From contig JAUPKV010000058.1 in assembly GCA_030837265.1 (NCBI GenBank), forward strand, positions 1 through 6,447: a stretch of DNA of 6,447 nucleotides, written 5' to 3'. The position numbers and the translations under genes are program-made. This stretch comes from Methanobacteriota archaeon (GTDB taxonomy: Archaea > Halobacteriota > Methanosarcinia > Methanosarcinales > Methanosarcinaceae). Each line of letters starts with the position of its first letter. Positions within the stretch are counted from its first letter, which is position 1. This document shows positions 1 through 5,044 of this stretch, in pieces. A model generated the notes under the pieces. It was not told the DNA's origin, did no database searches, and saw nothing but the letters and a program-made list of their open reading frames with translations.

Positions 1-245
1 GTGGTCCAAACTACCCCAACTACGCAATGAATGTCGGTCACCAGGGTGGATACGCAGGTATCGCTCAGGCTGCTCACGCAGGCCGTGGCGACGCATTCAC
101 CGTCAACCCACTCATCAAGGTTTGCTTCGCTGATGACCTCCTGCCCTTCAACTTCGCTGAGCCCAGGAAGGAATTCGGCCGCGGTGCCATGAGAGAGTTC
201 GTTTGTGCTGGTGAGAGATCCCTCATCATCCCTGCAACAAAATAA
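1..245 (+). CDS. mcrA: Methyl-coenzyme M reductase alpha subunit, C-terminal 80 residues (5' end outside window)
   Basis: This is the end of McrA, the large subunit of the nickel-F430 enzyme that makes methane from methyl-CoM and coenzyme B in the cytoplasm. Codons start at position 3 ([16 protein letters not shown]...) and run to TAA at 243-245. Diagnostic stretches are [31 protein letters not shown], the [10 protein letters not shown] segment and the terminal [11 protein letters not shown]. By family knowledge, the modified residues near the active site (methyl-His, methyl-Arg, methyl-Gln, thioglycine, S-methyl-Cys) lie upstream of this segment, so none can be checked here. Codon choice is strongly biased to C-ending codons, unlike the AT-rich genes downstream, as expected for one of the most highly expressed methanogen genes. 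In Methanosarcina, mcrA is normally the last gene of mcrBDCGA, and the terminator that follows fits that. Identification is very secure. Confidence 0.97.
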   Translation, partial: GPNYPNYAMNVGHQGGYAGIAQAAHAGRGDAFTVNPLIKVCFADDLLPFNFAEPRKEFGRGAMREFVCAGERSLIIPATK

Positions 246-272
246 ATTCAATAATTAAACGCATTAAAACAG

Positions 273-305
273 AGTAGGCTTCTGGCCTACTTTATTTCTC
301 TTTTT
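273..305 (+). terminator. Terminator of the mcr operon
   Basis: A perfect 7-bp stem (AGTAGGC 273-279 / GCCTACT 285-291) with a 5-nt loop is followed by a T-rich run (292-305, ending in five Ts). It lies 27 nt after the mcrA stop codon. Archaeal termination depends mainly on the T tract, and the hairpin may also stabilise the 3' end. Confidence 0.8.
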
Positions 306-445
306 GTCGAGTTGCGGCTCGACGATGCGCTGTCCTTCCCGAGTTCCGCTTCGGGATCACAGGAAATCGAAGATTTTCTGGGAGTTGCGATAAAGTCGCA
401 ACAGCACGAGGTCCTTTTCGCTCGCTTTGCTCGTTCAAGGGGACT
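306..445. other. Run of consecutive stem-loops downstream of mcrA
   Basis: About 140 bp of locally GC-rich sequence folds into a chain of hairpins. These are GTCGAG/CTCGAC (306-311/318-323), TCCCGA/TCGGGA (337-342/351-356, extendable by TCCT/AGGA at 333-336/361-364), AGGAAATC/GATTTTCT with one G-T pair (361-368/372-379), GTTGCGA/TCGCAAC (384-390/396-402), and GTCCTTTT/AAGGGGAC with two G-T pairs (411-418/437-444). No protein signature is seen; a 66-codon frame across it looks like a chance product of few stops. It could be a structured RNA, a REP-like palindromic element or an mcr 3' extension. The stems are direct observation; the role is unknown. Confidence 0.5.
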
Positions 446-700
446 AAATATAATGATACAGTTTTTATCTGCTGCTTCGCTTCTAATTCTGATTTTAGAA
501 ACTCGATCCTGAATTCTTTTGCTTTAATAGCGCAAAGTTGTCACGAGCAGAAGTTTATGTGCAAAGAGGGAAAGCTTGGATCTTAGTATCCTCTTGGTGA
601 AGAATAACAACAGGAAATGGGGTCCTGCGGAGATACTCAGAATCAAAGAAAAGATTAAAGCAATAGAAAAACAAGGAAATTAGCAAAAAAGCTTAAATGA
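446..700. other. Intergenic region without a recognisable gene
   Basis: It holds one more hairpin (TTCTAA 481-486 / TTAGAA 495-500). It also holds a short plus-strand frame ending at TAG 681-683, with possible TTG (576) or GTG (597) starts. That frame reads as a lysine-rich, partly amphipathic peptide ending KIKAIEKQGN. It has no ATG and no clear ribosome site, so it is at best a gene remnant. No other feature is supported. Confidence 0.4.
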
Positions 701-750
701 AGGAAAAAGACTGAAAATTCATCATTGTATGATTTCCCAATCTTTTTCTT
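701..750 (-). terminator. Hairpin terminator behind the TRAM gene cluster
   Basis: An interrupted hairpin has an outer 8-bp perfect stem (GAAAAAGA 703-710 / TCTTTTTC 741-748) and an apical 5-bp stem (ATCAT 721-725 / ATGAT 729-733, loop TGT). On the minus strand it is followed by a further T run (685-690 on the plus strand reads AAAAAA). It begins 20 nt past the stop of the last TRAM gene. Because both arms are A/T homopolymer-rich, it may also stop plus-strand transcripts. Confidence 0.6.
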
Positions 751-769
751 TTATTATCGTGCGTCCAGT

Positions 770-976
770 TTATTTAACTAGGCTTGCAAAACCATATTTA
801 GGAAGTACTCTTTCGATTTTTATGCGGACCTCATCACCGACTTTGGTGCCCGGAACAAAAACTACAAAACCTTCAATACGTGCAATGCCATCTCCCTGAC
901 GAGCAAGGTCTTGAATTTTAACATCGTAGACTTCGCCCTCTTCAACGGGTACAGAGCTACTTTCGTCTCTGAACAT
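770..976 (-). CDS. TRAM-domain small RNA-binding protein, copy A (68 aa)
   Basis: This stand-alone TRAM domain, an OB-like beta barrel that binds RNA, occupies roughly residues 14-67. The core signature is RQGDGIARIEGFVVFVP (26-42) followed by TKVGDEV (44-50). In Methanococcoides burtonii such proteins (Ctr family) are cold-responsive and Ctr3 acts as an RNA chaperone; a similar role is inferred here. ATG 976 is preceded by AGGAATG with 5 nt spacing, the same arrangement as in the other two copies. It differs from copy B at 14 and from copy C at 15 of 68 positions, making it the most divergent of the three (K20, L24, R51, Y61, G62 are private). It is the last gene of the tandem set, 80 nt behind copy B, with a hairpin terminator after it. 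Confidence 0.92.
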   Translation of the reverse strand: MFRDESSSVPVEEGEVYDVKIQDLARQGDGIARIEGFVVFVPGTKVGDEVRIKIERVLPKYGFASLVK

Positions 977-1056
977 AATATCATTCCTAATAATTCTAAT
1001 TTGAACTTGATTTTTATTGAAATATGGGTTACTAATTATTCGATTCTAAACCGCAT

Positions 1057-1263
1057 TTAATCGACAACGCTTGCAAATGCGAATTTGGGGAGTACCCTTT
1101 CGACCTTAATCTGGACTTCATCGCCAACTTTGGTGCCCGGGACAAAAATTACAAAACCCTCTATGCGTGCAATGCCGTCTCCCTGGCGGGCAATATCCTG
1201 AATTGTTACTTCGTAAGTTTCACCCTCTTCAACAGGGACTGAGCGACTTTCTTCCTTGAACAT
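1057..1263 (-). CDS. TRAM-domain small RNA-binding protein, copy B (68 aa)
   Basis: This is the middle paralogue of three TRAM proteins, with the same domain across nearly the whole chain and the signature RQGDGIARIEGFVIFVP. An in-frame ATG lies 9 nt upstream at 1272, but it sits inside the AGGAATG Shine-Dalgarno-like box (1270-1276). Starting at 1263 gives MFKEE..., which matches the MFRDE start and the 68-aa length of both neighbours, so 1263 is chosen. It differs from copy C at 11 of 68 residues. It follows copy C by 52 nt with this start. A 17-bp sequence just past its stop is identical to that behind copy C, marking a tandem duplication. The likely role is a cytoplasmic RNA chaperone by family inference. 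Confidence 0.92.
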   Translation of the reverse strand: MFKEESRSVPVEEGETYEVTIQDIARQGDGIARIEGFVIFVPGTKVGDEVQIKVERVLPKFAFASVVD

Positions 1264-1269
1264 GAAAAC

Positions 1270-1276
1270 CATTCCT
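1270..1276 (-). promoter_or_regulatory. Ribosome binding site deciding the start of TRAM copy B
   Basis: AGGAATG on the minus strand lies 6 nt before ATG 1263. The same box precedes copy C (5 nt before 1522) and copy A (5 nt before 976). Its own ATG creates the spurious upstream start at 1272. Confidence 0.6.
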
Positions 1277-1315
1277 TAAATTAATCTATTATAATTATTC
1301 GATTCTAATCTGCAT

Positions 1316-1522
1316 TTACTCGACAACAGTTGCAAACGCAAATTTGGGAAGTACCTTACCTACCTTAATCTGGACCTCATCGCCAACTTTTGTATTCGGA
1401 ACAAAAACTACAAAACCTTCGATACGGGCAATCCCGTCACCCTGGCGAGCAATGTCCTGAATAGTTACATCATAAGTTTCGCCCTCTTCAACGGGCACAG
1501 AAATACGTTCGTCTCTAAACAT
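1316..1522 (-). CDS. TRAM-domain small RNA-binding protein, copy C, first of the tandem set (68 aa)
   Basis: This is the promoter-proximal member of the TRAM triplet. The domain covers about residues 14-67, with RQGDGIARIEGFVVFVP then N43 where both paralogues have G43. Residues 55-56 are GK instead of the ER of A and B. ATG 1522 has AGGAATG 5 nt upstream. A candidate TATA element near 1702-1709 would give a 5' leader of about 150 nt, long enough for post-transcriptional control. TRAM singletons are small, abundant nucleic-acid-binding proteins in methanogens, and some are induced in the cold. Whether the three copies are transcribed together cannot be decided from sequence, but spacers of 52 and 80 nt with no obvious terminator between them favour one transcript. 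Confidence 0.92.
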   Translation of the reverse strand: MFRDERISVPVEEGETYDVTIQDIARQGDGIARIEGFVVFVPNTKVGDEVQIKVGKVLPKFAFATVVE

Positions 1523-2033
1523 AAGTTCATTCCTTTCAATTCAATTAATCGCTTAAGAAAGCTCCTTAACAGAAAAGAGTAAAAAACAGTACTTAACGAA
1601 CTAAAATAAAATTCATGAAGTACAATTCTACTTAATCTACTGGTCATTTGAGTTTAAGAGCCTCGGATAAGTCGATTAAATGGTGATATTCATATTCGCT
1701 TGTATATAACGTTTTGCTTTAATAGGTCAAAAAAATAATATTAATAAAGTCGAGTGATGCCGGAAAATGATTCACAAGCTTCTGATTTTTTCTTATTTAA
1801 TGTACCCAGGGTATAGTAATTTATCTTAAAAGCAGGTTATTTATCTGAATAAGAAGAAAATTAATTTAAATAATAGTAACTTATTAAGAAATTATTAATC
1901 TATTTAGAAATAATAACTATTAAATAAAAATAAAACTACATATATGTTTCTACGGAATAATCAATTCAAATCATAGAATGAATCTGATAATATAGCTTCG
2001 GATTCGGAAAATTAAGATGTCATTTGCTCGTTC
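1523..2033. other. Long AT-rich spacer between divergent TRAM cluster and tRNA-Lys
   Basis: No gene is recognised. Beyond the candidate TRAM leader and promoter it contains an 11-bp palindrome TACCCAGGGTA (1803-1813). It also contains a very AT-rich block (about 1850-1960) dense in stop codons. An inverted pair TTCGGAA (2003-2009) / TTCCGAA (2031-2037) flanks the region just before the tRNA promoter. Confidence 0.5.
1702..1709 (-). promoter_or_regulatory. Candidate TATA box for the TRAM cluster
   Basis: The minus strand reads TTATATAC here. A start about 25 nt downstream would leave a leader of roughly 150-160 nt before ATG 1522. No better TATA element is seen closer; the minus-strand ATTTTATTTTA near 1601-1613 is a weaker alternative. 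Confidence 0.35.
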
Positions 2034-2048
2034 CGAAACCTATAAATA
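2034..2048 (+). promoter_or_regulatory. Promoter of tRNA-Lys (BRE plus TATA)
   Basis: CGAAACC followed by TATAAATA (2041-2048) is a good archaeal BRE/TATA pair. It would place transcription start near 2070, about 25 nt before the mature tRNA 5' end. Confidence 0.65.
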
Positions 2049-2095
2049 TTTAAAACTCCATTTGAAGTCGTTCATTGAACTAAAAAGTAATGCGT

Positions 2096-2169
2096 GGGCT
2101 CGTAGCTTAGTCAGGCAGAGCGATGGACTCTTAATCCATAGGCCGGGGGTTCAAATCCCTTCGAGCCCG
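2096..2169 (+). tRNA. tRNA-Lys, anticodon CUU
   Basis: The full cloverleaf is visible. The acceptor stem is GGGCTCG (2096-2102) / CGAGCCC (2162-2168) with discriminator G2169. The D arm starts GCTTAGTC and closes with GAGC. The anticodon stem is ATGGA/TCCAT around loop CTCTTAA, giving anticodon CTT at 2130-2132. The variable loop is 5 nt. The T arm is GGGGG-TTCAAAT-CCCTT, with two G-T pairs. CCA is not encoded, and no intron is present in the anticodon loop. It reads AAG lysine codons. Confidence 0.97.
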
Positions 2170-2203
2170 CTAATAATATTCAAATTGTCATTAATTCTCG
2201 GAA

Positions 2204-2222
2204 TTTTTATTTACTCTTTTTT
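2204..2222 (+). terminator. T-tract terminator of tRNA-Lys
   Basis: Two T runs (TTTTT 2204-2208 and TTTTTT 2217-2222) lie 35-53 nt after the tRNA without a strong hairpin. This is a typical archaeal oligo-T termination region. Confidence 0.55.
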
Positions 2223-2286
2223 GATAGTGTTTTATTATTGATTTGCAGAAAAATATTCATTACAAATCCACAGGATGCAATTTCTA

Positions 2287-2457
2287 ATGCCAAAAGTAAG
2301 CGTTGAAATTCCACAGGAACTTCTGGATGATCTCAACAGGCACGTAGGAGATAACAAGAAGTTTGTCAGCCAGTCTGATGCTATTCGGACTGCTGTTCGT
2401 AAGATGCTCGACATGATGGATGAAATTGATAGAAGACATGGAAGACTTAATCAGTGA
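2287..2457 (+). CDS. Ribbon-helix-helix (CopG-type) DNA-binding protein, 56 aa
   Basis: This is a small cytoplasmic transcription regulator of the ribbon-helix-helix superfamily. The N-terminal strand KVSVEIP (residues 3-9) would pair with a second monomer and read the DNA major groove. Helix 1 is QELLDDLNRHVG, and helix 2 starts at the SDAIRTAVRKML segment. The C-terminal tail DMMDEIDRRHGRLNQ is short and charged. There is no NikR-like metal-binding domain, so no ligand is implied. An ATG also occurs at 2275, but it lies directly on an AGG with no ribosome-site spacing. Starting at 2287 gives the usual MPKVSVEIP beginning, with AGGATG 9 nt upstream. The methyltransferase gene follows after 72 nt on the same strand, so this protein may control itself and that gene; this is inference from position only. 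Confidence 0.88.
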   Translation: MPKVSVEIPQELLDDLNRHVGDNKKFVSQSDAIRTAVRKMLDMMDEIDRRHGRLNQ

Positions 2458-2496
2458 TCGGAACCTATGAAAAAAGTTGACATCAAACATACCCTA

Positions 2497-2515
2497 ACAT
2501 TTTTTATGTAACATA
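2497..2515 (+). promoter_or_regulatory. Candidate core promoter and palindromic operator before the methyltransferase gene
   Basis: Two overlapping palindromes occur here: ACAT-TTTTT-ATGT (2497-2509) and TATGT-A-ACATA (2505-2515). The T-rich TTTTTTATGT looks like a weak TATA element, and its distance to ATG 2530 is about 25 nt. Transcription could therefore start at or next to the start codon. A further ACATA half-site lies at 2487-2491. The site could be bound by the ribbon-helix-helix protein encoded upstream. Confidence 0.3.
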
Positions 2516-2529
2516 TCATATTTTAGCAT

Positions 2530-3522
2530 ATGGATACAAGGTGTAGATGTGGAGATACGTGCATAAAGCCTATTTCGGAAGCACTGAATGACATTGAATT
2601 ATTCTACAAGCCATGCAAGGATTGCAAGACACAAAATATTAAGAAATTCTCCCCTCTAGCAGAACAAATTAACTTAGATGAAGTAGATAACCGTTTTGGA
2701 AGTTGTAAATGCGGCAAAAGGCATCTTGATATTGTAATATCTCACGTGCTGAAAGTAATGATTGATAAAGGAATAAAAGATAAAAAAGCTAATTTAAGGA
2801 ATGCATGTGTGCCTCTTGTGACTCCTGGCTGTCCAATTAATTCTATTCCCTATTTGCCTAAGGATTCTTTATTAATATTATCTAATGAAATGGACAAAGA
2901 ATGTGCCGAATCAATTGTAAAGGAAGTAGGGGAAGTTAAAGGGGTTTTAAAGGGAGATATAAGAAAAACTGTGGGCATAAAAGACATCGATACTAATCCT
3001 CACGTGTATGAACTTCTTGCCGGATGCGATTTGAGATGCGATATTATTCAGACTCCTTATGGCGCTATAGGAATATATAAATATCAAAGTGAGATCCATA
3101 TAGAATTCCCCAAGGTAGAATCACCCAAAATGGAGATTCTGAATAAAGCTTTGAGAGATCTTAATAGGCCTAAGGTTCTCGATTGCACATGTGGGCCCGG
3201 GACCTTAGGAATAGCGTGCCTTAAAGCCGGTGCGCAAAAAGTTATTTTTAATGATATATGGAATCCTGCAATAGAAACAACTTTAATTAATTTAGAAGTT
3301 AATGGATTTCCAGTCAAAATTGAATCGGGAGATAAAATTGCATCGGGAGAGAGAATTGCATTTGGAGACAAATTTGAAGTTTATAGTATGGATATAAGAG
3401 AATTACCTGATTGTTTAGATGAAAAATTCGATATTTGTATTATAGACACGTTTCCTGGTGTTGATACGACAGCATTTGTGGAAGCTGCAGGCAAATTAGG
3501 TAGACAAGCTGTCGTGATCTGA
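2530..3522 (+). CDS. Cysteine-rich SAM-dependent methyltransferase; candidate McrA S-methylcysteine enzyme (McmA)
   Basis: The 330-aa protein has two parts. Residues 1-65 contain C5-x-C7G-x2-C11, C29-x2-C32 and C59-x-C61G, probably zinc (or Fe-S) sites. Residues 213-330 form a class I methyltransferase fold: SAM motif I VLDCTCGPGTLG (216-227), acidic end of strand 2 in FNDIWNPA (240-247), D288 in SMDIREL, and motif IV IIDTFPG (304-310), which stands where Trm5-like enzymes have D/NPP. The middle (about 66-200) is unassigned. Methanosarcina species carry mcmA, a SAM methyltransferase gene for McrA S-methylcysteine, close to mcr; this gene lies 2.3 kb behind mcrA, which makes it a candidate but not proof. 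Oddities: a triple 18-bp in-frame repeat (residues 265-282) and a chain ending right after strand 5 (AVVI). No Shine-Dalgarno sequence precedes ATG 2530. Another RNA or protein substrate is possible. Confidence 0.85.
   Translation: MDTRCRCGDTCIKPISEALNDIELFYKPCKDCKTQNIKKFSPLAEQINLDEVDNRFGSCKCGKRHLDIVISHVLKVMIDKGIKDKKANLRNACVPLVTPGCPINSIPYLPKDSLLILSNEMDKECAESIVKEVGEVKGVLKGDIRKTVGIKDIDTNPHVYELLAGCDLRCDIIQTPYGAIGIYKYQSEIHIEFPKVESPKMEILNKALRDLNRPKVLDCTCGPGTLGIACLKAGAQKVIFNDIWNPAIETTLINLEVNGFPVKIESGDKIASGERIAFGDKFEVYSMDIRELPDCLDEKFDICIIDTFPGVDTTAFVEAAGKLGRQAVVI
3322..3375 (+). repeat. Three tandem 18-bp repeats inside the methyltransferase gene
   Basis: The units 3322-3339, 3340-3357 and 3358-3375 share the pattern GCATCGGGAGATAAAATT with a few changes each. 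They encode ESGDKI, ASGERI and AFGDKF. They sit in the loop between the second strand/helix of the SAM fold and the D288 segment, so they lengthen a surface loop without breaking the frame. Confidence 0.8.
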
Positions 3523-3666
3523 AGGATAATTAAAGAAATAATTTATCCGTAATGTGCAGAATAAGTCAACCACTATATGTATATGGCTCTAATGAAAGAT
3601 CACAAATAATAAAACAAGATAAATATTATATGTAATTAAAATTTCTATGTAATATTTTCCTAACAT

Positions 3667-3680
3667 AAAAAATATTTTTT
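3667..3680 (+). terminator. T-rich palindrome, probable terminator of the methyltransferase gene
   Basis: AAAAAATATTTTTT is a perfect 14-bp palindrome 145 nt past the stop codon. It gives a T6 run on either strand. The rest of 3523-3666 holds only AT-rich sequence and a TATA-like stretch (3574-3584) with no gene behind it. Confidence 0.35.
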
Positions 3681-3728
3681 AAAAATAAATTGAATCTCGG
3701 AAAAAAAGGTTATTTGAAAATATCAAAA

Positions 3729-3751
3729 GAACAAAATCCCACTTTTTGTTC
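3729..3751 (-). terminator. Hairpin terminator of the MetE-like gene
   Basis: A perfect 8-bp stem GAACAAAA (3729-3736) / TTTTGTTC (3744-3751) has a 7-nt loop. On the minus strand it is followed by TTTTGATATTTTC. It lies about 60 nt past the minus-strand stop codon at 3813 and could also serve the convergent plus-strand gene. Confidence 0.55.
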
Positions 3752-3812
3752 ATTATTTATAATCAATTGACTTATTTACAGCATTCCTGAAAATTGAAAG
3801 ATATATAAGGGA

Positions 3813-4847
3813 TCAGAGAGATTCTTTAAAATCGCTGATTCCCTGTGCTACATTGGACAGCAGGATGAATGCTATTTTCTGGTTAGGCCAGGACCCTAAC
3901 CCGCAATCAGGACCCACATACTTAATCAGGTTTCCAAAGCGTCTGTAGTAAAGCCTGAGTCGTTTTGCTATAACCGCCGGGGTTTCAAGTTCAGTAACAA
4001 TTTCATGAAGATATTGCTGATCTTTCCATACATTGGTACAGTACTTTTCATTTAGAACTCCTGCCAGTGTGAAGATATCGGTCCTTGCAATCCCGAGCCT
4101 CAAGAAAGAGTCTGTCGCTTCAAGCACTTTTTTATCGATCAGGTCCAGGTAGGAGGGAGTTCCGGCCGATTCTACTCCGATTACGTTGATCGTAGGAGCC
4201 TCGCAAGCTAAATTATAGTAAAGCGCGGAATGAAGATGAATTTCCACATCTGCTCCCCATTTACTTGCCGCCTTTGAGGCATCAGTAAGAGCGGAAATAA
4301 TGTCATTCTCGTCAAAGGCAAGTTCCGGGTTCAATCCGATGCTTGGTTCATCTATGGAAACTGTTGTGATCTTAAAGTGCTTTGCATATCTCATAGAATT
4401 TCTGACAAAGTTATTCACACTTTTGGCAAGGAGAGAGTATATATCAGTGTAATGAGTGCCCCCAAATTCCTTAAGGTAAAGCTCAGTAGGTCCGGTTACA
4501 CAGATTCGGACCTTCAATATTTCTCCGAATTTCTCTTTATAAGCTTTTGCAACCTTTTCTATAGCCTCAAGCTCCTTAATCCTAGCACACTCAAGCTTCA
4601 CCTCAAAAGGACTTTCACAGCAGTTAGGGTCGCGAATAACCTTTAAAAACTGCTCATTCATATCCTGGTACTGAGGATAGGTAGGTACATTTACACCTGC
4701 ATCTATTTTCTGCTGGAAGGCGTCATTAATTACCGTAAAAAGTTTCTCATCTTCTGTTCCCGTTTTCAAGGCGTTTCGAATCCATTCTCTGCTAACTCCT
4801 TCTGGAAGGGGATAGCTGCCTATATCATCAAAGAAGATTTCTTCCAT
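3813..4847 (-). CDS. MetE-superfamily (cobalamin-independent methionine synthase C-terminal-like) methyltransferase, 344 aa
   Basis: A single (beta/alpha)8 barrel of the size of archaeal core-MetE proteins, without the MetE N-terminal half. Visible family marks are DDIGSYPLP (7-15), the IDEP motif with D166, strand VEIHLHSA (201-208), GVES with E226, and GPDCGLGSW (312-320) with C315. In E. coli MetE zinc is held by His-x-Cys, Glu and Cys; here E226 and C315 are kept, but the His-x-Cys reads H204-L-H206-S-A, so one thiolate ligand is absent or replaced by His. A cytoplasmic thiol (or thiol-like) methyl transfer is likely; homocysteine, coenzyme M or another acceptor cannot be told from sequence. 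Archaeal relatives use methyl-corrinoid donors rather than folates. A TATA-like TTTTATAC (about 4898-4905, minus) gives a leader near 28 nt; the ribosome site is weak. It stands alone and convergent to the methyltransferase gene. Confidence 0.85.
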   Translation of the reverse strand: MEEIFFDDIGSYPLPEGVSREWIRNALKTGTEDEKLFTVINDAFQQKIDAGVNVPTYPQYQDMNEQFLKVIRDPNCCESPFEVKLECARIKELEAIEKVAKAYKEKFGEILKVRICVTGPTELYLKEFGGTHYTDIYSLLAKSVNNFVRNSMRYAKHFKITTVSIDEPSIGLNPELAFDENDIISALTDASKAASKWGADVEIHLHSALYYNLACEAPTINVIGVESAGTPSYLDLIDKKVLEATDSFLRLGIARTDIFTLAGVLNEKYCTNVWKDQQYLHEIVTELETPAVIAKRLRLYYRRFGNLIKYVGPDCGLGSWPNQKIAFILLSNVAQGISDFKESL

Positions 4848-4896
4848 ATCTTCTAGTAGACCTGTAAGAATTTAATTTTATTGGAAAGAAAAATAA

Positions 4897-4906
4897 GTAT
4901 AAAAGT
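4897..4906 (-). promoter_or_regulatory. TATA box of the MetE-like gene
   Basis: The minus strand reads CTTTTATACT, 50-60 nt upstream of ATG 4847. Initiation about 25 nt downstream would leave a short leader of some 28 nt. Confidence 0.5.
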
Positions 4907-4978
4907 TAAACAAAATGAAGAAAGATAATCCTGAACAAAAATCTGGATTAAGGAAAAAATAAATATAACATCTTCACA

Positions 4979-4986
4979 TATATAAA
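4979..4986 (+). promoter_or_regulatory. TATA box of the first beta-helix acyltransferase gene
   Basis: TATATAAA lies 59 nt before GTG 5045. A start near 5010 gives a leader of about 35 nt (75 nt to ATG 5084). It forms a divergent promoter pair with the MetE-like gene. Confidence 0.55.
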
Positions 4987-5044
4987 TAAGTATTCACAGG
5001 ACAGGTTTTTACAGGGAGTCACAAACATTATAATATTTTTTTAA

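Larger units (their letters stand above)
1033..1308 (-). repeat. Tandem duplication unit: matching spacer sequence behind TRAM copies B and C
   Basis: The 17 bp at 1033-1049 and at 1292-1308 are identical (minus strand TTAGAATCGAATAATTA) and are offset by 259 bp. That is the same offset as between the stop codons of copies B and C. The homology therefore runs past the coding region, which shows duplication of a 259-bp gene-plus-spacer unit. No equivalent sequence follows copy A. Confidence 0.75.

Noticed and set aside
312..512. 66-codon plus-strand frame after mcrA
   Set aside because: It runs through the stem-loop array, starts at TTG with no ribosome site, and shows no protein family feature; it is open only because the segment is GC-rich.
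1465..1647. 60-codon minus-strand frame overlapping TRAM copy C
   Set aside because: It lies in the leader and overlaps the well-supported TRAM start in another frame; low-complexity translation.
1803..1813. TACCCAGGGTA as a nitrogen-regulator (NrpR) operator
   Set aside because: The half-sites are in the opposite orientation and spacing to the GGTA-N6-TACC form known in Methanosarcina; it is kept only as a plain palindrome.
2017..2241. 74-codon plus-strand frame
   Set aside because: It covers the whole tRNA-Lys gene and its promoter; the tRNA explains the sequence.
3084..3371. 95-codon minus-strand frame
   Set aside because: Antisense to the methyltransferase; its apparent repeat (SPDAILSPDSIL) is only the reverse reading of the 18-bp repeats.
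3322..3375. CRISPR-like repeat
   Set aside because: The units are directly adjacent 18-mers without spacers and lie in frame within a gene.
3552..3635. 27-codon plus-strand frame starting MCRISQ
   Set aside because: Very short, no ribosome site, no resemblance to a known protein.
4377..4646. 89-codon plus-strand frame
   Set aside because: Antisense to the MetE-like coding sequence, with no family signature.
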